In this document: one piece after another, positions 26,089-33,774 of the stretch
Layout of the letters: every line of letters starts with the position of its first letter
Position numbering within the stretch: the first letter of the stretch is position 1
NCBI RefSeq assembly: GCF_000429905.1
Contig: NZ_AUCT01000011.1
Location: 62,001-126,000, forward strand
DNA length: 64,000 nucleotides
Source: Desulfatibacillum aliphaticivorans DSM 15576
GTDB lineage: Bacteria > Desulfobacterota > Desulfobacteria > Desulfobacterales > Desulfatibacillaceae
Direction: 5' to 3'
Notes under the pieces: model-generated
Database searches by the model: none
Told to the model about the DNA's origin: nothing
The model's input: the letters and a program-made list of their open reading frames with translations, nothing else
Translations under genes and position numbers: made by a program

Positions 26089-26190
26089 TATAGGAACCTG
26101 GTTCCAAAAAACCGGGAGCCAAAATAATACGCAGTAAACGGGGCGCCGGGCTTTGCTTGGCGCCAGCATTATTTGCACAAGGAGGAATGC

Positions 26191-26505
26191 ATGAAAAAGG
26201 GAATGGGCAACATCATGAAGCAGGCTCAAAAGCTCCAGAACCAGATGGCCAAACTCCAGGAGGAACTGGGGGACAAGACCGTGGAAGCCTCCGCGGGCGG
26301 CGGCATGGTCAAGGTGGTTGTGAACGGCAAGCAGCAGGTTCTGTCCATTGAGATCGAGAAGGAAGTGGTTGACCCTGAAGACGTGGAAATGCTCCAGGAC
26401 ATGGTTTTGGCGGCCGTTAACGAAGGCCTGAACAAAAGCCAGGACATGGTGCAAGGCGAAATGGGCAAGCTCACGGGCGGCATGAACATTCCCGGCCTGT
26501 TCTAA
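26191..26505 (+). CDS. ybaB: YbaB/EbfC-family nucleoid-associated protein
   Basis: A 104-residue DNA-binding protein starting [26 protein letters not shown], the typical helical N-terminus, followed by [25 protein letters not shown] and a C-terminal helix. AAGGAGG is seven bases upstream of the ATG at 26191; the longer frame from 26173 starts with a TTG upstream of this site and is rejected. It forms dimers that bind DNA and lies between dnaX and recR, as in many bacteria. Confidence 0.93.
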   Translation: MKKGMGNIMKQAQKLQNQMAKLQEELGDKTVEASAGGGMVKVVVNGKQQVLSIEIEKEVVDPEDVEMLQDMVLAAVNEGLNKSQDMVQGEMGKLTGGMNIPGLF

Positions 26506-26529
26506 TTTTTTTATGAGGTTTTTCCTTTC

Positions 26530-27129
26530 ATGTCCTTTTACCCTCCCAGCCTGGTCAATCTGATCAAACAGCTTTCCAAGCTGCCTGGAATCGGAGAGAA
26601 AACCGCCGAACGCCTGGCCCTCCATATTTTAAGAGGATCGGTCAAGGACGCCCAGGCTTTGGCTGAGTCCATATCCGAAGCCAAGGAAACGGTCCGGCTG
26701 TGCTCGGTCTGCTACGGCCTGGCCGACTCGGATCCGTGCCACATCTGCCGGGACGCGACCCGGGATCAGGATGTGGTCTGCGTGGTGGAGCAAGGCACGG
26801 ACATGGTGGCCCTGGAAAAATCCGGGGCGTTCAAGGGGCGGTATCACGTCTTGCAGGGGTGTTTGTCGCCCATGAACGGCGTGGGGCCGGACAACCTGCG
26901 CATCCGCGAGCTTGTGGAGAGATTGAAAAAGGAAAAAATCAAGGAAGTGGTTGTGGCCACAGGCACCAGCGTGGAGGGGGAATCCACAGCCAATTATTTG
27001 CGCCAGGTCCTCGAGGGCTCGGGCGTAAAAATCACTCGCATAGCCTCGGGCGTTCCCATCGGGGGCGACCTGAAATACACAGACGCTCTGACGCTTAAAA
27101 GGGCCTTGGACTCCCGGCACTGCCTATAA
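26530..27129 (+). CDS. recR: Recombination protein RecR
   Basis: A 199-residue RecFOR-pathway protein. It has the helix-hairpin-helix (LPGIGEKTAERLALHILR, about residues 14-31), the zinc finger CSVCYGLADSDPCHIC (about 57-72) and a Toprim domain (VCVVEQGTDMVALEKSGAFKGRYHVLQGCLSPMNGVGPDNL). It helps load RecA at gaps. Full length and uninterrupted. Confidence 0.96.
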   Translation: MSFYPPSLVNLIKQLSKLPGIGEKTAERLALHILRGSVKDAQALAESISEAKETVRLCSVCYGLADSDPCHICRDATRDQDVVCVVEQGTDMVALEKSGAFKGRYHVLQGCLSPMNGVGPDNLRIRELVERLKKEKIKEVVVATGTSVEGESTANYLRQVLEGSGVKITRIASGVPIGGDLKYTDALTLKRALDSRHCL

Positions 27130-27134
27130 GCCGG

Positions 27135-27569
27135 GTGGAATATTATTTTGGATCGGAATTGAAAGAACTCAAATCTTCAGACATTTTTGAATGCACCATG
27201 TGCGGCAAATGCTGCCAAGGCTACGGCGGCACATACGTAACGGAAACGGACATCCAGGCCATCGCCGAGTTCATCGGCAAATCGCCTGAGACGGTCAGGG
27301 CGGAATACTGCCAACTCTCCGGAGGAAAGCCGGTCCTGGCTCAAGGAGAAGACGGCAAATGCATCTTCTTTACGGACAAATGCTCCATCCACCCGGTCAA
27401 ACCCAAAATGTGCCGCAAATGGCCATTCCTGGAAGCCGTCCTTAGGGACGAAAAAAACTGGGAGCGCATGGCCTCCTGCTGCCCCGGCTGCAAGACCGAC
27501 GTGCCCATCGAACACGTCAAAGCCGTCATCCAGGCCCTCCTGAACGGCGAGATTCAAGACGAAGGGTGA
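27135..27569 (+). CDS. YkgJ-type cysteine-cluster protein
   Basis: A 144-residue protein with the pattern of the YkgJ/CxxCxxxxCxxC family: FECTMCGKCCQGYGG at residues 19-33, then CIFFTDKCSIHPVKPKMCRKWP (about 76-97) and a last pair in CCPGCK. The cysteines probably bind zinc or an Fe-S cluster. The start is GTG at 27135, only 5 bp after the recR stop, so it is probably read through from recR. Function in the cell is unknown. Confidence 0.85.
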   Translation: MEYYFGSELKELKSSDIFECTMCGKCCQGYGGTYVTETDIQAIAEFIGKSPETVRAEYCQLSGGKPVLAQGEDGKCIFFTDKCSIHPVKPKMCRKWPFLEAVLRDEKNWERMASCCPGCKTDVPIEHVKAVIQALLNGEIQDEG

Positions 27570-27661
27570 TGCCCCCGGTTTTAGGGCGTTCGCTGGAATA
27601 TCTCCCGGCCAAACCGAACCTCCCAGGGAGCCCATTGGTCCTGCAGAGACAAAATCTCCGA

Positions 27662-27712
27662 GGCCAGCCGCGGCATGCAATGCCGGGGGCCGCAAGGCCA
27701 ATAAGGGCGGCC
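27662..27712 (+). repeat. Two-hairpin repeat, copy 4
   Basis: Stem I CCGCGGCAT (27668-27676) with ATGCCGGGG (27680-27688), one mismatch; stem II GGCC-GCAA-GGCC (27688-27699); tail AATAAGGGCGGCC. Left end of an inverted pair with copy 5. A 20-bp piece of this copy (CCAGCCGCGGCATGCAATGC) recurs at 33375-33394. Confidence 0.75.
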
Positions 27713-27833
27713 GCTGAGGCTTGTTGAAACCGGGATTGCCCGGCGGCGGATAATGATTATCCACGCCCTGGTTTGATTGATTATGATAATACCTTCCGTC
27801 CGTTCAGCTTAACAGGAATCCCAACACATAGAA

Positions 27834-27891
27834 GGTCGAAAACCATGTTGCTTCGCAACCCTGGCAAAAAACCGCCTTGCCAGGGCTACCC
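27834..27891 (-). repeat. Two-hairpin repeat, copy 5
   Basis: Minus-strand reading: GGGTAG, stem I CCCTGGCAA/TTGCCAGGG, stem II GTTGC-GAA-GCAAC, tail ATGGTTTTCGACC. The loop GGCGGTTTT resembles the loop of copy 1. Confidence 0.75.
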
Positions 27892-28113
27892 AAAAACTGC
27901 GACGCTGGACTCCCAACAAAAAACGCTCTGGAATGACCGGTGGAGGAGCCCTTGGGAATGACTGCCCTATTCTCCCCTGATTTTGCGCGAAGCGCCATTT
28001 AAAAGGTTTTGCCCCGCTTTTTCAAAAGCGGGCCGCCGGAGGCTCCTGTTTTTCAGTCCGCCGCCGGAGGCTGCTGATTTCTAATTGGGCGGTTCGGCGG
28101 TGAATATTTTAGG

Positions 28114-28147
28114 TTGACTTTTTTGGGAAGTTTTGGTGTATTCCCAA
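28114..28147 (+). promoter_or_regulatory. Candidate promoter and 7-bp inverted repeat for the nickel transporter operon
   Basis: TTGACT (28114-28119) and TGTATT (28137-28142) with a 17-bp spacer could be the promoter. TTGGGAA (28123-28129) and TTCCCAA (28141-28147) form a perfect inverted repeat overlapping the spacer and the -10, where a repressor could block transcription. The arms do not match the NikR sites I know, so the regulator is open. Confidence 0.45.
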
Positions 28148-28177
28148 CATAATCGGCAAGACAGAAGTCTTTCCACC

Positions 28178-28195
28178 CCCCCGAAACATCGGGGG
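28178..28195 (+). promoter_or_regulatory. Leader hairpin
   Basis: CCCCCGA (28178-28184), loop AACA, TCGGGGG (28189-28195): a perfect 7-bp stem in the transcribed leader between the putative promoter and the leader terminator. Confidence 0.5.
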
Positions 28196-28230
28196 CGGCA
28201 GCGACACATACATAAATAACGGTCATGAAG

Positions 28231-28267
28231 GCCAATCCTTTTTGCAAAAAGGGGTTGGCTTTTTTTT
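28231..28267 (+). terminator. Intrinsic terminator within the nickel transporter leader
   Basis: GCCAATCCTTTTT pairs with AAAAAGGGGTTGGC (one bulge), followed by eight T residues (28260-28267). It lies 73 bp before the start of the DUF4198 gene and in the same direction, so it may attenuate the operon. Alternatively it ends upstream transcription and the operon promoter lies between 28268 and 28327. Confidence 0.75.
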
Positions 28268-28340
28268 GTTTATACGGCGTTTGCTTTATTTTCATAGCAG
28301 TATACTTAACCAAACCACTTACTTTTTAAGGAGCGAGAAC

Positions 28341-29105
28341 ATGAAGAAAATTTGCTTGCTGAGCGCATTGGCCCTGGTCTGTTTGTTTTGCGGTTCCACC
28401 TACGCCCATTACGGCATGGTGATTCCGTCCGACAACATGGTCATGGAAGATGACAACCGCACCATCACCCTGGATCTGTCCTTCTCCCATCCCATGGAAC
28501 TGATCGGCATGGAACTGGTCGCCCCCAAGTCGTTCACCGTGGCTCATGAAGGCAAAACCACGGACCTGGCCAAAAGCCTGAAAGCCTCCAAGGTTATGGA
28601 CCAACCCGCATGGAAAGCCGAATACCAGATCAAGCGGCCCGGCGCCTACGCTTTCGTTATGGAGCCTGTTCCCTACTGGGAGCCTGCCGAAGACTGCTTT
28701 ATCATCCATTACACCAAGACCGTTGTGGCTGCTTTCGGCGATGACGAAGGCTGGGACGATGAACTGGGCCTCAAGACGGAAATCGTGCCTTTGGCCAAGC
28801 CTTTCGCCCAATACAAGGGCAACGTGTTCCAAGGCGTCGTGAAACTGGACGGCAAGGCCGTGCCTTACGCGGAAGTGGAAGTGGAATACTACAACAAGGA
28901 CGGCAAAAAGGAAGCTCCCACGGACTATATGGTCACCCAGACCATCAAGGCTGACGGCAACGGCGTGTTCACCTACGCCGCTCCTTTCGCCGGCTGGTGG
29001 GGATTTGCAGCGCTCAACACCGCGGACTATCAACTGAAGTTTGAAGGCCAGGATAAGGATGTGGAACTGGGCGCCGTCATCTGGGTGAAGTTTGAAGATT
29101 TTTAA
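28341..29105 (+). CDS. nikK: DUF4198 periplasmic nickel-transport accessory protein (NikK type)
   Basis: A 254-residue secreted protein with a signal peptide MKKICLLSALALVCLFCGSTYA ending just before HYGMVIPSDN. The mature N-terminal His and the following pattern (MVMEDDNRTITLDLSFSHPMELIGMELVAPKSF, VPYWEPAEDCFIIHYTKTVV, later KLDGKAVPYAEVEVEYYN) match DUF4198 proteins that accompany nickel/cobalt ECF transporters. It probably captures Ni2+ in the periplasm and passes it to NikM. AAGGAG is seven bases before the ATG at 28341, which rules out the longer frame. First gene of nikKMLQO. Confidence 0.8.
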   Translation: MKKICLLSALALVCLFCGSTYAHYGMVIPSDNMVMEDDNRTITLDLSFSHPMELIGMELVAPKSFTVAHEGKTTDLAKSLKASKVMDQPAWKAEYQIKRPGAYAFVMEPVPYWEPAEDCFIIHYTKTVVAAFGDDEGWDDELGLKTEIVPLAKPFAQYKGNVFQGVVKLDGKAVPYAEVEVEYYNKDGKKEAPTDYMVTQTIKADGNGVFTYAAPFAGWWGFAALNTADYQLKFEGQDKDVELGAVIWVKFEDF

Positions 29106-29133
29106 TCAAACAAGACTTTTGCATTGATTTGAA

Positions 29134-29166
29134 AGACCCGGGAAGGTAAACAACCTTCCTGGGTCT
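29134..29166 (+). other. 13-bp intercistronic hairpin between nikK and nikM
   Basis: AGACCCGGGAAGG (29134-29146), loop TAAACAA, CCTTCCTGGGTCT (29154-29166): 13 paired bases with one G-U. There is no T tract after it, so it is more likely to protect the nikK mRNA end or to lower downstream expression than to terminate fully. Confidence 0.6.
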
Positions 29167-29186
29167 AACTATTTAAAAGAGGAATC

Positions 29187-29789
29187 ATGCATATTTCCGA
29201 AGGAGTTTTGTCCGGCCCGGTTTTGGCGGCCGGAGCGGCCGTCGCCATAGCCGGAACCGCATACGGATTGAAAAAGCTGGATTTTGAAAAAATCCCCCGG
29301 GCGGCGGTTTTGTCAGCGGGTTTTTTTGTGGCCTCCCTGGTGCACGTTCCCATCGGCGTATCCAGCGCGCACCTGATTTTAAACGGCATCCTGGGCCTGC
29401 TGCTGGGGTGGGCGGCCTTTCCCGTCATCGCGGTGGCTCTCATGCTGCAGGCCGTGCTGTTCCAGTTCGGCGGAATCACCACTCTGGGCGTCAACACGGT
29501 CGTCATGGCGGCGCCCGCTGTATTTTGCTACCTGGTTTTCGGCAAGATCGTAGCTAAAGGCGGCCCCATGGGTATGGCCGGAGCCTTCGCATGCGGTTTT
29601 TTCTCCGTGCTTTTATCCGGCGTGCTGGTGGCTTTGGCGCTGTTTTTGACGGAGGAAAACTTCTTCGAAGTCGCCGCAGCGGTTTTAGGCGCCCACATCG
29701 TGATTATGATTACGGAGGGCGTGTTTTCGGTTATCTGCATTGAATTCTTACGAAAAGTACAGCCGGGCATGCTTCCCGGCGCCCAATAA
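29187..29789 (+). CDS. nikM: ECF-type nickel/cobalt transporter S component (CbiM/NikM)
   Basis: A 200-residue membrane protein starting MHISEGVLSGPVL, the invariant Met-His N-terminus whose backbone and His bind Ni2+/Co2+ in this family. Six hydrophobic segments follow, with HVPIGVSSAHLILNG and VLFQFGGITTLGVNTVVMA being conserved CbiM motifs. It gives substrate specificity to the transporter. Nickel rather than cobalt is inferred from the DUF4198 and NikL neighbours and the nearby hyp genes. AGAGG precedes the ATG. Confidence 0.92.
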   Translation: MHISEGVLSGPVLAAGAAVAIAGTAYGLKKLDFEKIPRAAVLSAGFFVASLVHVPIGVSSAHLILNGILGLLLGWAAFPVIAVALMLQAVLFQFGGITTLGVNTVVMAAPAVFCYLVFGKIVAKGGPMGMAGAFACGFFSVLLSGVLVALALFLTEENFFEVAAAVLGAHIVIMITEGVFSVICIEFLRKVQPGMLPGAQ

Positions 29790-29803
29790 CGGAAGGCGCT
29801 ATC

Positions 29804-30439
29804 ATGAAAAAACTGTTTGCAGGCCTGGGAATTTTCCTCATGCTGACGGGCATGGCATACGCTCATAAGGTAAATATTTTCGCCTGGGTGGAAGGCGATA
29901 CGGTCTTTACTGAAAGCAAATTCTCCGGCGGAAAAATGGTGAAAAACGGCAAAGTCCTTGTCTATGACGAGGATAAAAACCTGCTTCTGGAAGGCATTAC
30001 CAACGACGCGGGCGAGTTTTCCTTTAAAATTCCGCAAAAAACCGCCCTGGTGATCGAACTGGACGCCACCATGGGTCATGCGGCGACCTGGACGGTTTCA
30101 AAGGACGAAATCCTGGAAGCCATGGGAGACGAACCTGTCGCCGCTGCCAATGAGGAGCCCGTCCAAGAGGACGCCGCCCAGCCGGCTGTGCGGACGGCCG
30201 CCGTCTCTCCCGCTCAGGCGGCGCCGGGCGCCAGTTCGAAGGAAATCCAGGCTATCGTGGAAAAGGCTTTGGACAAGAAGCTCAAGCCCATCACCCGTTT
30301 GCTGGTGGAAGCGCAGGAAAGGGAAACCGAACCCCAGGCCTCGGACGTCTTTGGGGGAATCGGCTATATTCTTGGGCTGGCGGGCGTAGCGGCGTATTTC
30401 CATTATCGCCGGAAGATCAAGGAGCTGGAAAAGGCTTGA
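29804..30439 (+). CDS. nikL: NikL-type nickel transporter accessory membrane protein
   Basis: A 211-residue protein with a signal sequence (MKKLFAGLGIFLMLTGMAYA) exposing a mature N-terminus beginning with HKVNIFAWVEGD. It has a carboxypeptidase-regulatory-like beta domain (KVLVYDEDKNLLLEGITNDAGEFSFKIP), an Ala/Pro/Glu-rich linker (about residues 115-150), and one TM helix near the C-terminus (VFGGIGYILGLAGVAAYFHY). This layout matches the NikL/PDGLE-related accessory component of nickel ECF transporters. The exposed His after cleavage may bind nickel. The stop overlaps the start of nikQ. Confidence 0.78.
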   Translation: MKKLFAGLGIFLMLTGMAYAHKVNIFAWVEGDTVFTESKFSGGKMVKNGKVLVYDEDKNLLLEGITNDAGEFSFKIPQKTALVIELDATMGHAATWTVSKDEILEAMGDEPVAAANEEPVQEDAAQPAVRTAAVSPAQAAPGASSKEIQAIVEKALDKKLKPITRLLVEAQERETEPQASDVFGGIGYILGLAGVAAYFHYRRKIKELEKA

Positions 30440-31188
30440 TAGCGGAAACCTTTGCATTCGGCGAATCCCCCGTGCATCGCCTTGACCCGCGGGTACGAGT
30501 GATTGTAGGGACCTTGTTCGCGGTGGTTGCGGCCCTGGCGGACCGGTTCGACGTATTGGGCGCCGCCTTGGGTCTGGCGGCCCTCATGACCCTGGCGGCT
30601 CGGCTTCAGCCCCTGGCCGTGTTAAAGCGTCTGGCTTTGGTGAACGGGCTGGTGCTGTTTTTATGGGTGGTCCTGCCGTTCACGTATAATGGAACGCCGT
30701 GGTTTCACCTGGGGCCGTTGGCTGCGGCCAAGGAGGGAGTCCGGCTCTGCGCGATCATCACGCTGAAATCCAACGCCATTGTTCTGTGGTCCATCGTATT
30801 TTTCTCCACCATGCCCGTGGCGACTTTGGGCCACGCCATGAACCGGTTGAAAATGCCGGTCAAGCTCACGGCCCTGCTGCTTTTGACCTATAGGTACATC
30901 TTTGTGCTGGAAGCGGAATTGAACCAACTGGTGCGCGCCGCCAGGATCAGGAGTTTTTCTCCGGGAACCAACCTCCACACCTACCGGACATACGCCTATC
31001 TTGTGGGCATGCTCATGGTCAGGGCGGCGGAACGGGGCGAGCGCGTGCATCAGGCCATGGTCTGCCGGGGCTTTTCCGGCAAGTTCTATTGCCTGGATGA
31101 AATGGAGTTCACCTTTCGGGACGCGGCCTGGGGCGGTTTTCTGGTTTTGGTTATTTTTTTTCTGGCAATCTGGCAATGGACATTGTAG
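30436..31188 (+). CDS. nikQ: ECF-type nickel/cobalt transporter T component (CbiQ/NikQ)
   Basis: A 250-residue membrane protein of the EcfT family. It begins MIAETFAFGESPVHRLDPRVRV, typical for CbiQ, and has the coupling-helix motifs LLLTYRYIFVLEAELNQLVRAARIRSF and ERGERVHQAMVCRGFSGKF (Ala-Arg-x type). It links the ATPase NikO to NikM. The start is TTG at 30436, overlapping the nikL stop (TTGA), with AAGG just upstream; family length supports it. Confidence 0.88.
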   Translation: MIAETFAFGESPVHRLDPRVRVIVGTLFAVVAALADRFDVLGAALGLAALMTLAARLQPLAVLKRLALVNGLVLFLWVVLPFTYNGTPWFHLGPLAAAKEGVRLCAIITLKSNAIVLWSIVFFSTMPVATLGHAMNRLKMPVKLTALLLLTYRYIFVLEAELNQLVRAARIRSFSPGTNLHTYRTYAYLVGMLMVRAAERGERVHQAMVCRGFSGKFYCLDEMEFTFRDAAWGGFLVLVIFFLAIWQWTL

Positions 31189-31246
31189 GACAATGGCCTG
31201 TTGAAACGCGCCGGCTCAAACCGGTTAACCCTGACGGGCCACGGTA

Positions 31247-32059
31247 ATGGAATCACATCCCCATATATTTGAAATCAAGGACATTTCTTTCAGCTATCCG
31301 GTCGGCAAGACCGTGTTGGAGAATTTTTCGTTTCATCTCCATTACGGCCAAAAGGCGGGACTCATCGGCCATAACGGAAGCGGAAAAACCACCCTGCTCC
31401 ATTTGCTCATGGGGCTATTGACGCCCACCGCCGGCAGCATCCGCATCCTTGGGGAGAAAATGGAGTCGGAAAAGGACTTCAAAAAAATGCGGCCCAAACT
31501 GGGTTTCGTGTTTCAAAACGCGGACGATCAGTTGTTTTCCCCCACGGTTCTGGAAGACGTGGCTTTCGGCCCCTTGAACCTGGGCAAGTCCCCCAAGGAG
31601 GCCAAGGAAATCGCCTTGCAAACCCTGGAAAGCCTGGACCTGAAGGGGTTTGAAAAACGCATATCCTACAAGCTCTCCGGCGGCGAAAAAAAGCTGGTCT
31701 CCATTGCCACGGTCCTGGCCATGGACCCGGAGGTGCTGCTTTTGGACGAGCCCACCACCGGCCTGGACATGGACACGCGCGAGCACATCATTCAGATTCT
31801 GAACAATCTGGACAAATCCTTTTTAATCGTCTCCCACGAGTACGATTTTCTGGCCCGCACCACCCGGGATTTTTTCGGCATGCAAAAGGGCAAAATCATG
31901 TATTACGGCGATTCCTCGGCCCTGCACACCCACACCCACATCCATCCCTTGGGAAAAACGCCTCACAGGCACAACGGGATCGCGGCTCAGGAGCACCCCC
32001 ACGACGGACACGACCACGCCCACGAAGGGCATGTGCACACCCACGAAGACGACCAATAG
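31247..32059 (+). CDS. nikO: ECF-type nickel/cobalt transporter ATPase with His-rich tail (CbiO/NikO)
   Basis: A 270-residue ABC ATPase with Walker A GHNGSGKTT, Q-loop VFQNADDQLFSPTV, signature LSGGEKKLVSIA, Walker B VLLLDEPTTGLD and switch IVSHEYDFL. Beyond residue 226 is a tail with 14 histidines in about 45 residues (HTHTHIH, HDGHDHAHEGHVHTH), probably binding nickel in the cytoplasm as a buffer or sensor. Energises Ni2+ uptake with NikQ and NikM. Confidence 0.92.
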   Translation: MESHPHIFEIKDISFSYPVGKTVLENFSFHLHYGQKAGLIGHNGSGKTTLLHLLMGLLTPTAGSIRILGEKMESEKDFKKMRPKLGFVFQNADDQLFSPTVLEDVAFGPLNLGKSPKEAKEIALQTLESLDLKGFEKRISYKLSGGEKKLVSIATVLAMDPEVLLLDEPTTGLDMDTREHIIQILNNLDKSFLIVSHEYDFLARTTRDFFGMQKGKIMYYGDSSALHTHTHIHPLGKTPHRHNGIAAQEHPHDGHDHAHEGHVHTHEDDQ

Positions 32060-32108
32060 CCGGACTTTTTATTGACGCCTGAAAAGGCCATGGTACAATG
32101 CGGGCGTC

Positions 32109-33203
32109 ATGGCAAAACAATCCCGTACAATCCGCAATTACCTGTTAATGGGGCTGCTTGTTTTAGGAGCGCTGGAGATTTGCGCCCGCATCCTGCTTGT
32201 GGCCGCCGCTTCCCTGGGGCCGGCCTTGTTCGCAGAAAACATCCATTGCAGGCATGACCCCATATTGGGATGGTCCAACATTCCCGGAATCGTCATCCCC
32301 GACATGTACGGGCCGGGCAAGGACCTTACCATCAACAACCAGGGCTTTCGCGCAAAGCGCGACTTCGCCCGCAAGGCGCCGGACGGAAAAACCCGCGTCG
32401 TCTGCGTGGGGGACTCCTTCACCCTGGGCTACGGGGTCGGGGACGACGAATCGTTCTGCGCCAGACTGGAAGAGTCCTGGCCCAGCCTGGAAGTCATGAA
32501 CATGGGCCAGGGGGGATACGGCCTGGACCAGATGCATCTCTGGCATCGCAAGGAATGGTCCAATTTCGACTATGACCTGCTTGTGGTCTGCTTTATTGAC
32601 GCGGACATCAGCCGCATGAACGCGGACCGGTTCGATATTTATCCCAAGCCGTGGATGCGGGTGGAAGACGGCCGCCTGCACACCATGAACACCCCTGCGC
32701 CCGACCCGTATCCGGGTTTTTGGAGCAAGACGGCCTGGTGGTCCGGCCTGGGGCTTGTACAGGCTGCGGGGAAGGCGCGTGAAATTTTAATCCGGCGGGA
32801 AAAGGCGGAAGGCGTCTATCGAACCCAGAGGGACCTGCTTGTAACGGTCATGGCCGTATTCCGGGAGATGCAGGCCATGGCCCAGTCTAAAGGAGCGCCT
32901 ATGGCTATAGTGCGATTGCCGACGGCGGGCGGGATGAAGGCCGACCTTCCCTTTTTCAGCATCATGAACAGGGAGCTTGAGGCGGCAGGCTATCACTACT
33001 TTGATTTTACAAACCACTTCCGCCAATTGCCTCCGGGCGAAGCCCGCAGGATGTTCATCGACTCAAAGACTGCGCCCAAGGAACTGCTTCGCTATAAAAG
33101 CATGGGCGCCCACTACAGCCCATACGGCCACGCCGTGACCGCAAAATGGATGCAGGAAGTATTAAGAAAGCTGCAGTCCAGCCCGGCGACCGCCAAAGAG
33201 TAA
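32109..33203 (+). CDS. SGNH/GDSL-family hydrolase-like protein, membrane anchored
   Basis: A 364-residue protein with an N-terminal hydrophobic segment (YLLMGLLVLGALEICARILL, about residues 11-30) and an SGNH-fold domain. Block I reads VVCVGDSFTLGYGV with the nucleophile Ser, and block III GQGGYGLDQ. Near the C-terminus, HYSPYGHAVTAKW fits the catalytic Asp/His block (Ser-x-x-Gly-His). Such proteins are lipases, esterases or O-acetyl hydrolases in the cell envelope. The substrate is unknown. It starts 49 bp after nikO but is probably unrelated to nickel uptake. Confidence 0.78.
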   Translation: MAKQSRTIRNYLLMGLLVLGALEICARILLVAAASLGPALFAENIHCRHDPILGWSNIPGIVIPDMYGPGKDLTINNQGFRAKRDFARKAPDGKTRVVCVGDSFTLGYGVGDDESFCARLEESWPSLEVMNMGQGGYGLDQMHLWHRKEWSNFDYDLLVVCFIDADISRMNADRFDIYPKPWMRVEDGRLHTMNTPAPDPYPGFWSKTAWWSGLGLVQAAGKAREILIRREKAEGVYRTQRDLLVTVMAVFREMQAMAQSKGAPMAIVRLPTAGGMKADLPFFSIMNRELEAAGYHYFDFTNHFRQLPPGEARRMFIDSKTAPKELLRYKSMGAHYSPYGHAVTAKWMQEVLRKLQSSPATAKE

Positions 33204-33413
33204 CATTGACAGGAAAAGCTCAGCGGCGCCAGACCAAGTTCAAGCAAATTGGAGTAATGAAGCAATGCCGCCGCGTCCCTCCTGCTGGCTCCATGTGTCC
33301 GCGCATTGCGCGGCCAAGGCAGGCACGGGGGCCTGCCGCTACAAATCAAATTCAATCTCAGTGACAAATGCCGCCCCAGCCGCGGCATGCAATGCTGATA
33401 GAATAGGATCTTA

Positions 33414-33471
33414 GGGTGGCGCTGGCAGCGTAGTTTGCTGCCAGTGTTGCGAAGCAACAGTAGGCGCGGCC
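33414..33471 (+). repeat. Two-hairpin repeat, copy 6
   Basis: GGGTGG, stem I CGCTGGCAGC (33420-33429) with GCTGCCAGTG (33437-33446), stem II GTTGC-GAA-GCAAC (33446-33458), tail AGTAGGCGCGGCC. Compared with copy 2, two stem I positions changed on both sides so that pairing is kept (one as G-U). Confidence 0.8.
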
Positions 33472-33593
33472 CGAATAAATTATAGAAATTGGGACTGTTC
33501 GGCGGACGCATTAAGTTGATTGAATTACGACTTTTGTTTGGTTTTGGACAACTTTTCCATTCGCATGGCATCGGTGGATTCTATCAACCGAGG

Positions 33594-33650
33594 GGTCGAA
33601 CCAAATGCGCTATCGCGCCCCGGCAGGATACTGCCCTGCCGCGGCCACCC
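33594..33650 (-). repeat. Two-hairpin repeat, copy 7
   Basis: Minus-strand reading: GGGTGG, stem I CCGCGGCAGG/CCTGCCGGGG (one mismatch), stem II GCGC-GATA-GCGC, tail ATTTGGTTCGACC. Right end of an inverted pair with copy 6. Confidence 0.75.
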
Positions 33651-33720
33651 AATATCTTCGGCGGTTTATTGTTGCATCGCCGATGCCCGAAACAGCTTTG
33701 ATTTCAAAATGTTAAATATT

Positions 33721-33747
33721 CATTCCCACGCGAAGCATGGGAACGAG
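33721..33747. repeat. Palindromic CATTCCCACG element, copy B
   Basis: Same element as 20913-20939 with one base changed in the loop, and shared upstream sequence GAAACAG-TTTGATTTCA at 33689-33707. Confidence 0.7.
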
Positions 33748-33774
33748 AAGCCTGGTAGGCAGAGACTGCACTGT

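Larger units (their letters stand above)
27570..28113. repeat. Repeat-rich gap upstream of the nickel transporter leader
   Basis: About 540 bp holding an inverted pair of two-hairpin repeats (27662-27712 on plus, 27834-27891 on minus), a dyad ATAATGATTAT near 27750-27760, a hairpin CCGCTTTT-TC-AAAAGCGG near 28013-28030, and two direct copies of GCCGCCGGAGGCT 28 bp apart (28032-28044, 28060-28072). No gene. Confidence 0.65.
33204..33774. repeat. Repeat-rich gap after the SGNH gene
   Basis: 571 bp without a gene. It holds a fragment of repeat copy 4 (33375-33394), an inverted pair of two-hairpin repeats (33414-33471 plus, 33594-33650 minus) and the CATTCCCACG palindrome (33721-33747). The plus-strand SGNH gene and minus-strand hydrolase gene converge here. 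Confidence 0.7.

Noticed and set aside
28100..28267. Cobalamin riboswitch before the nickel transporter
   Set aside because: No B12-box-like sequence is present; the region has only simple hairpins and a terminator.
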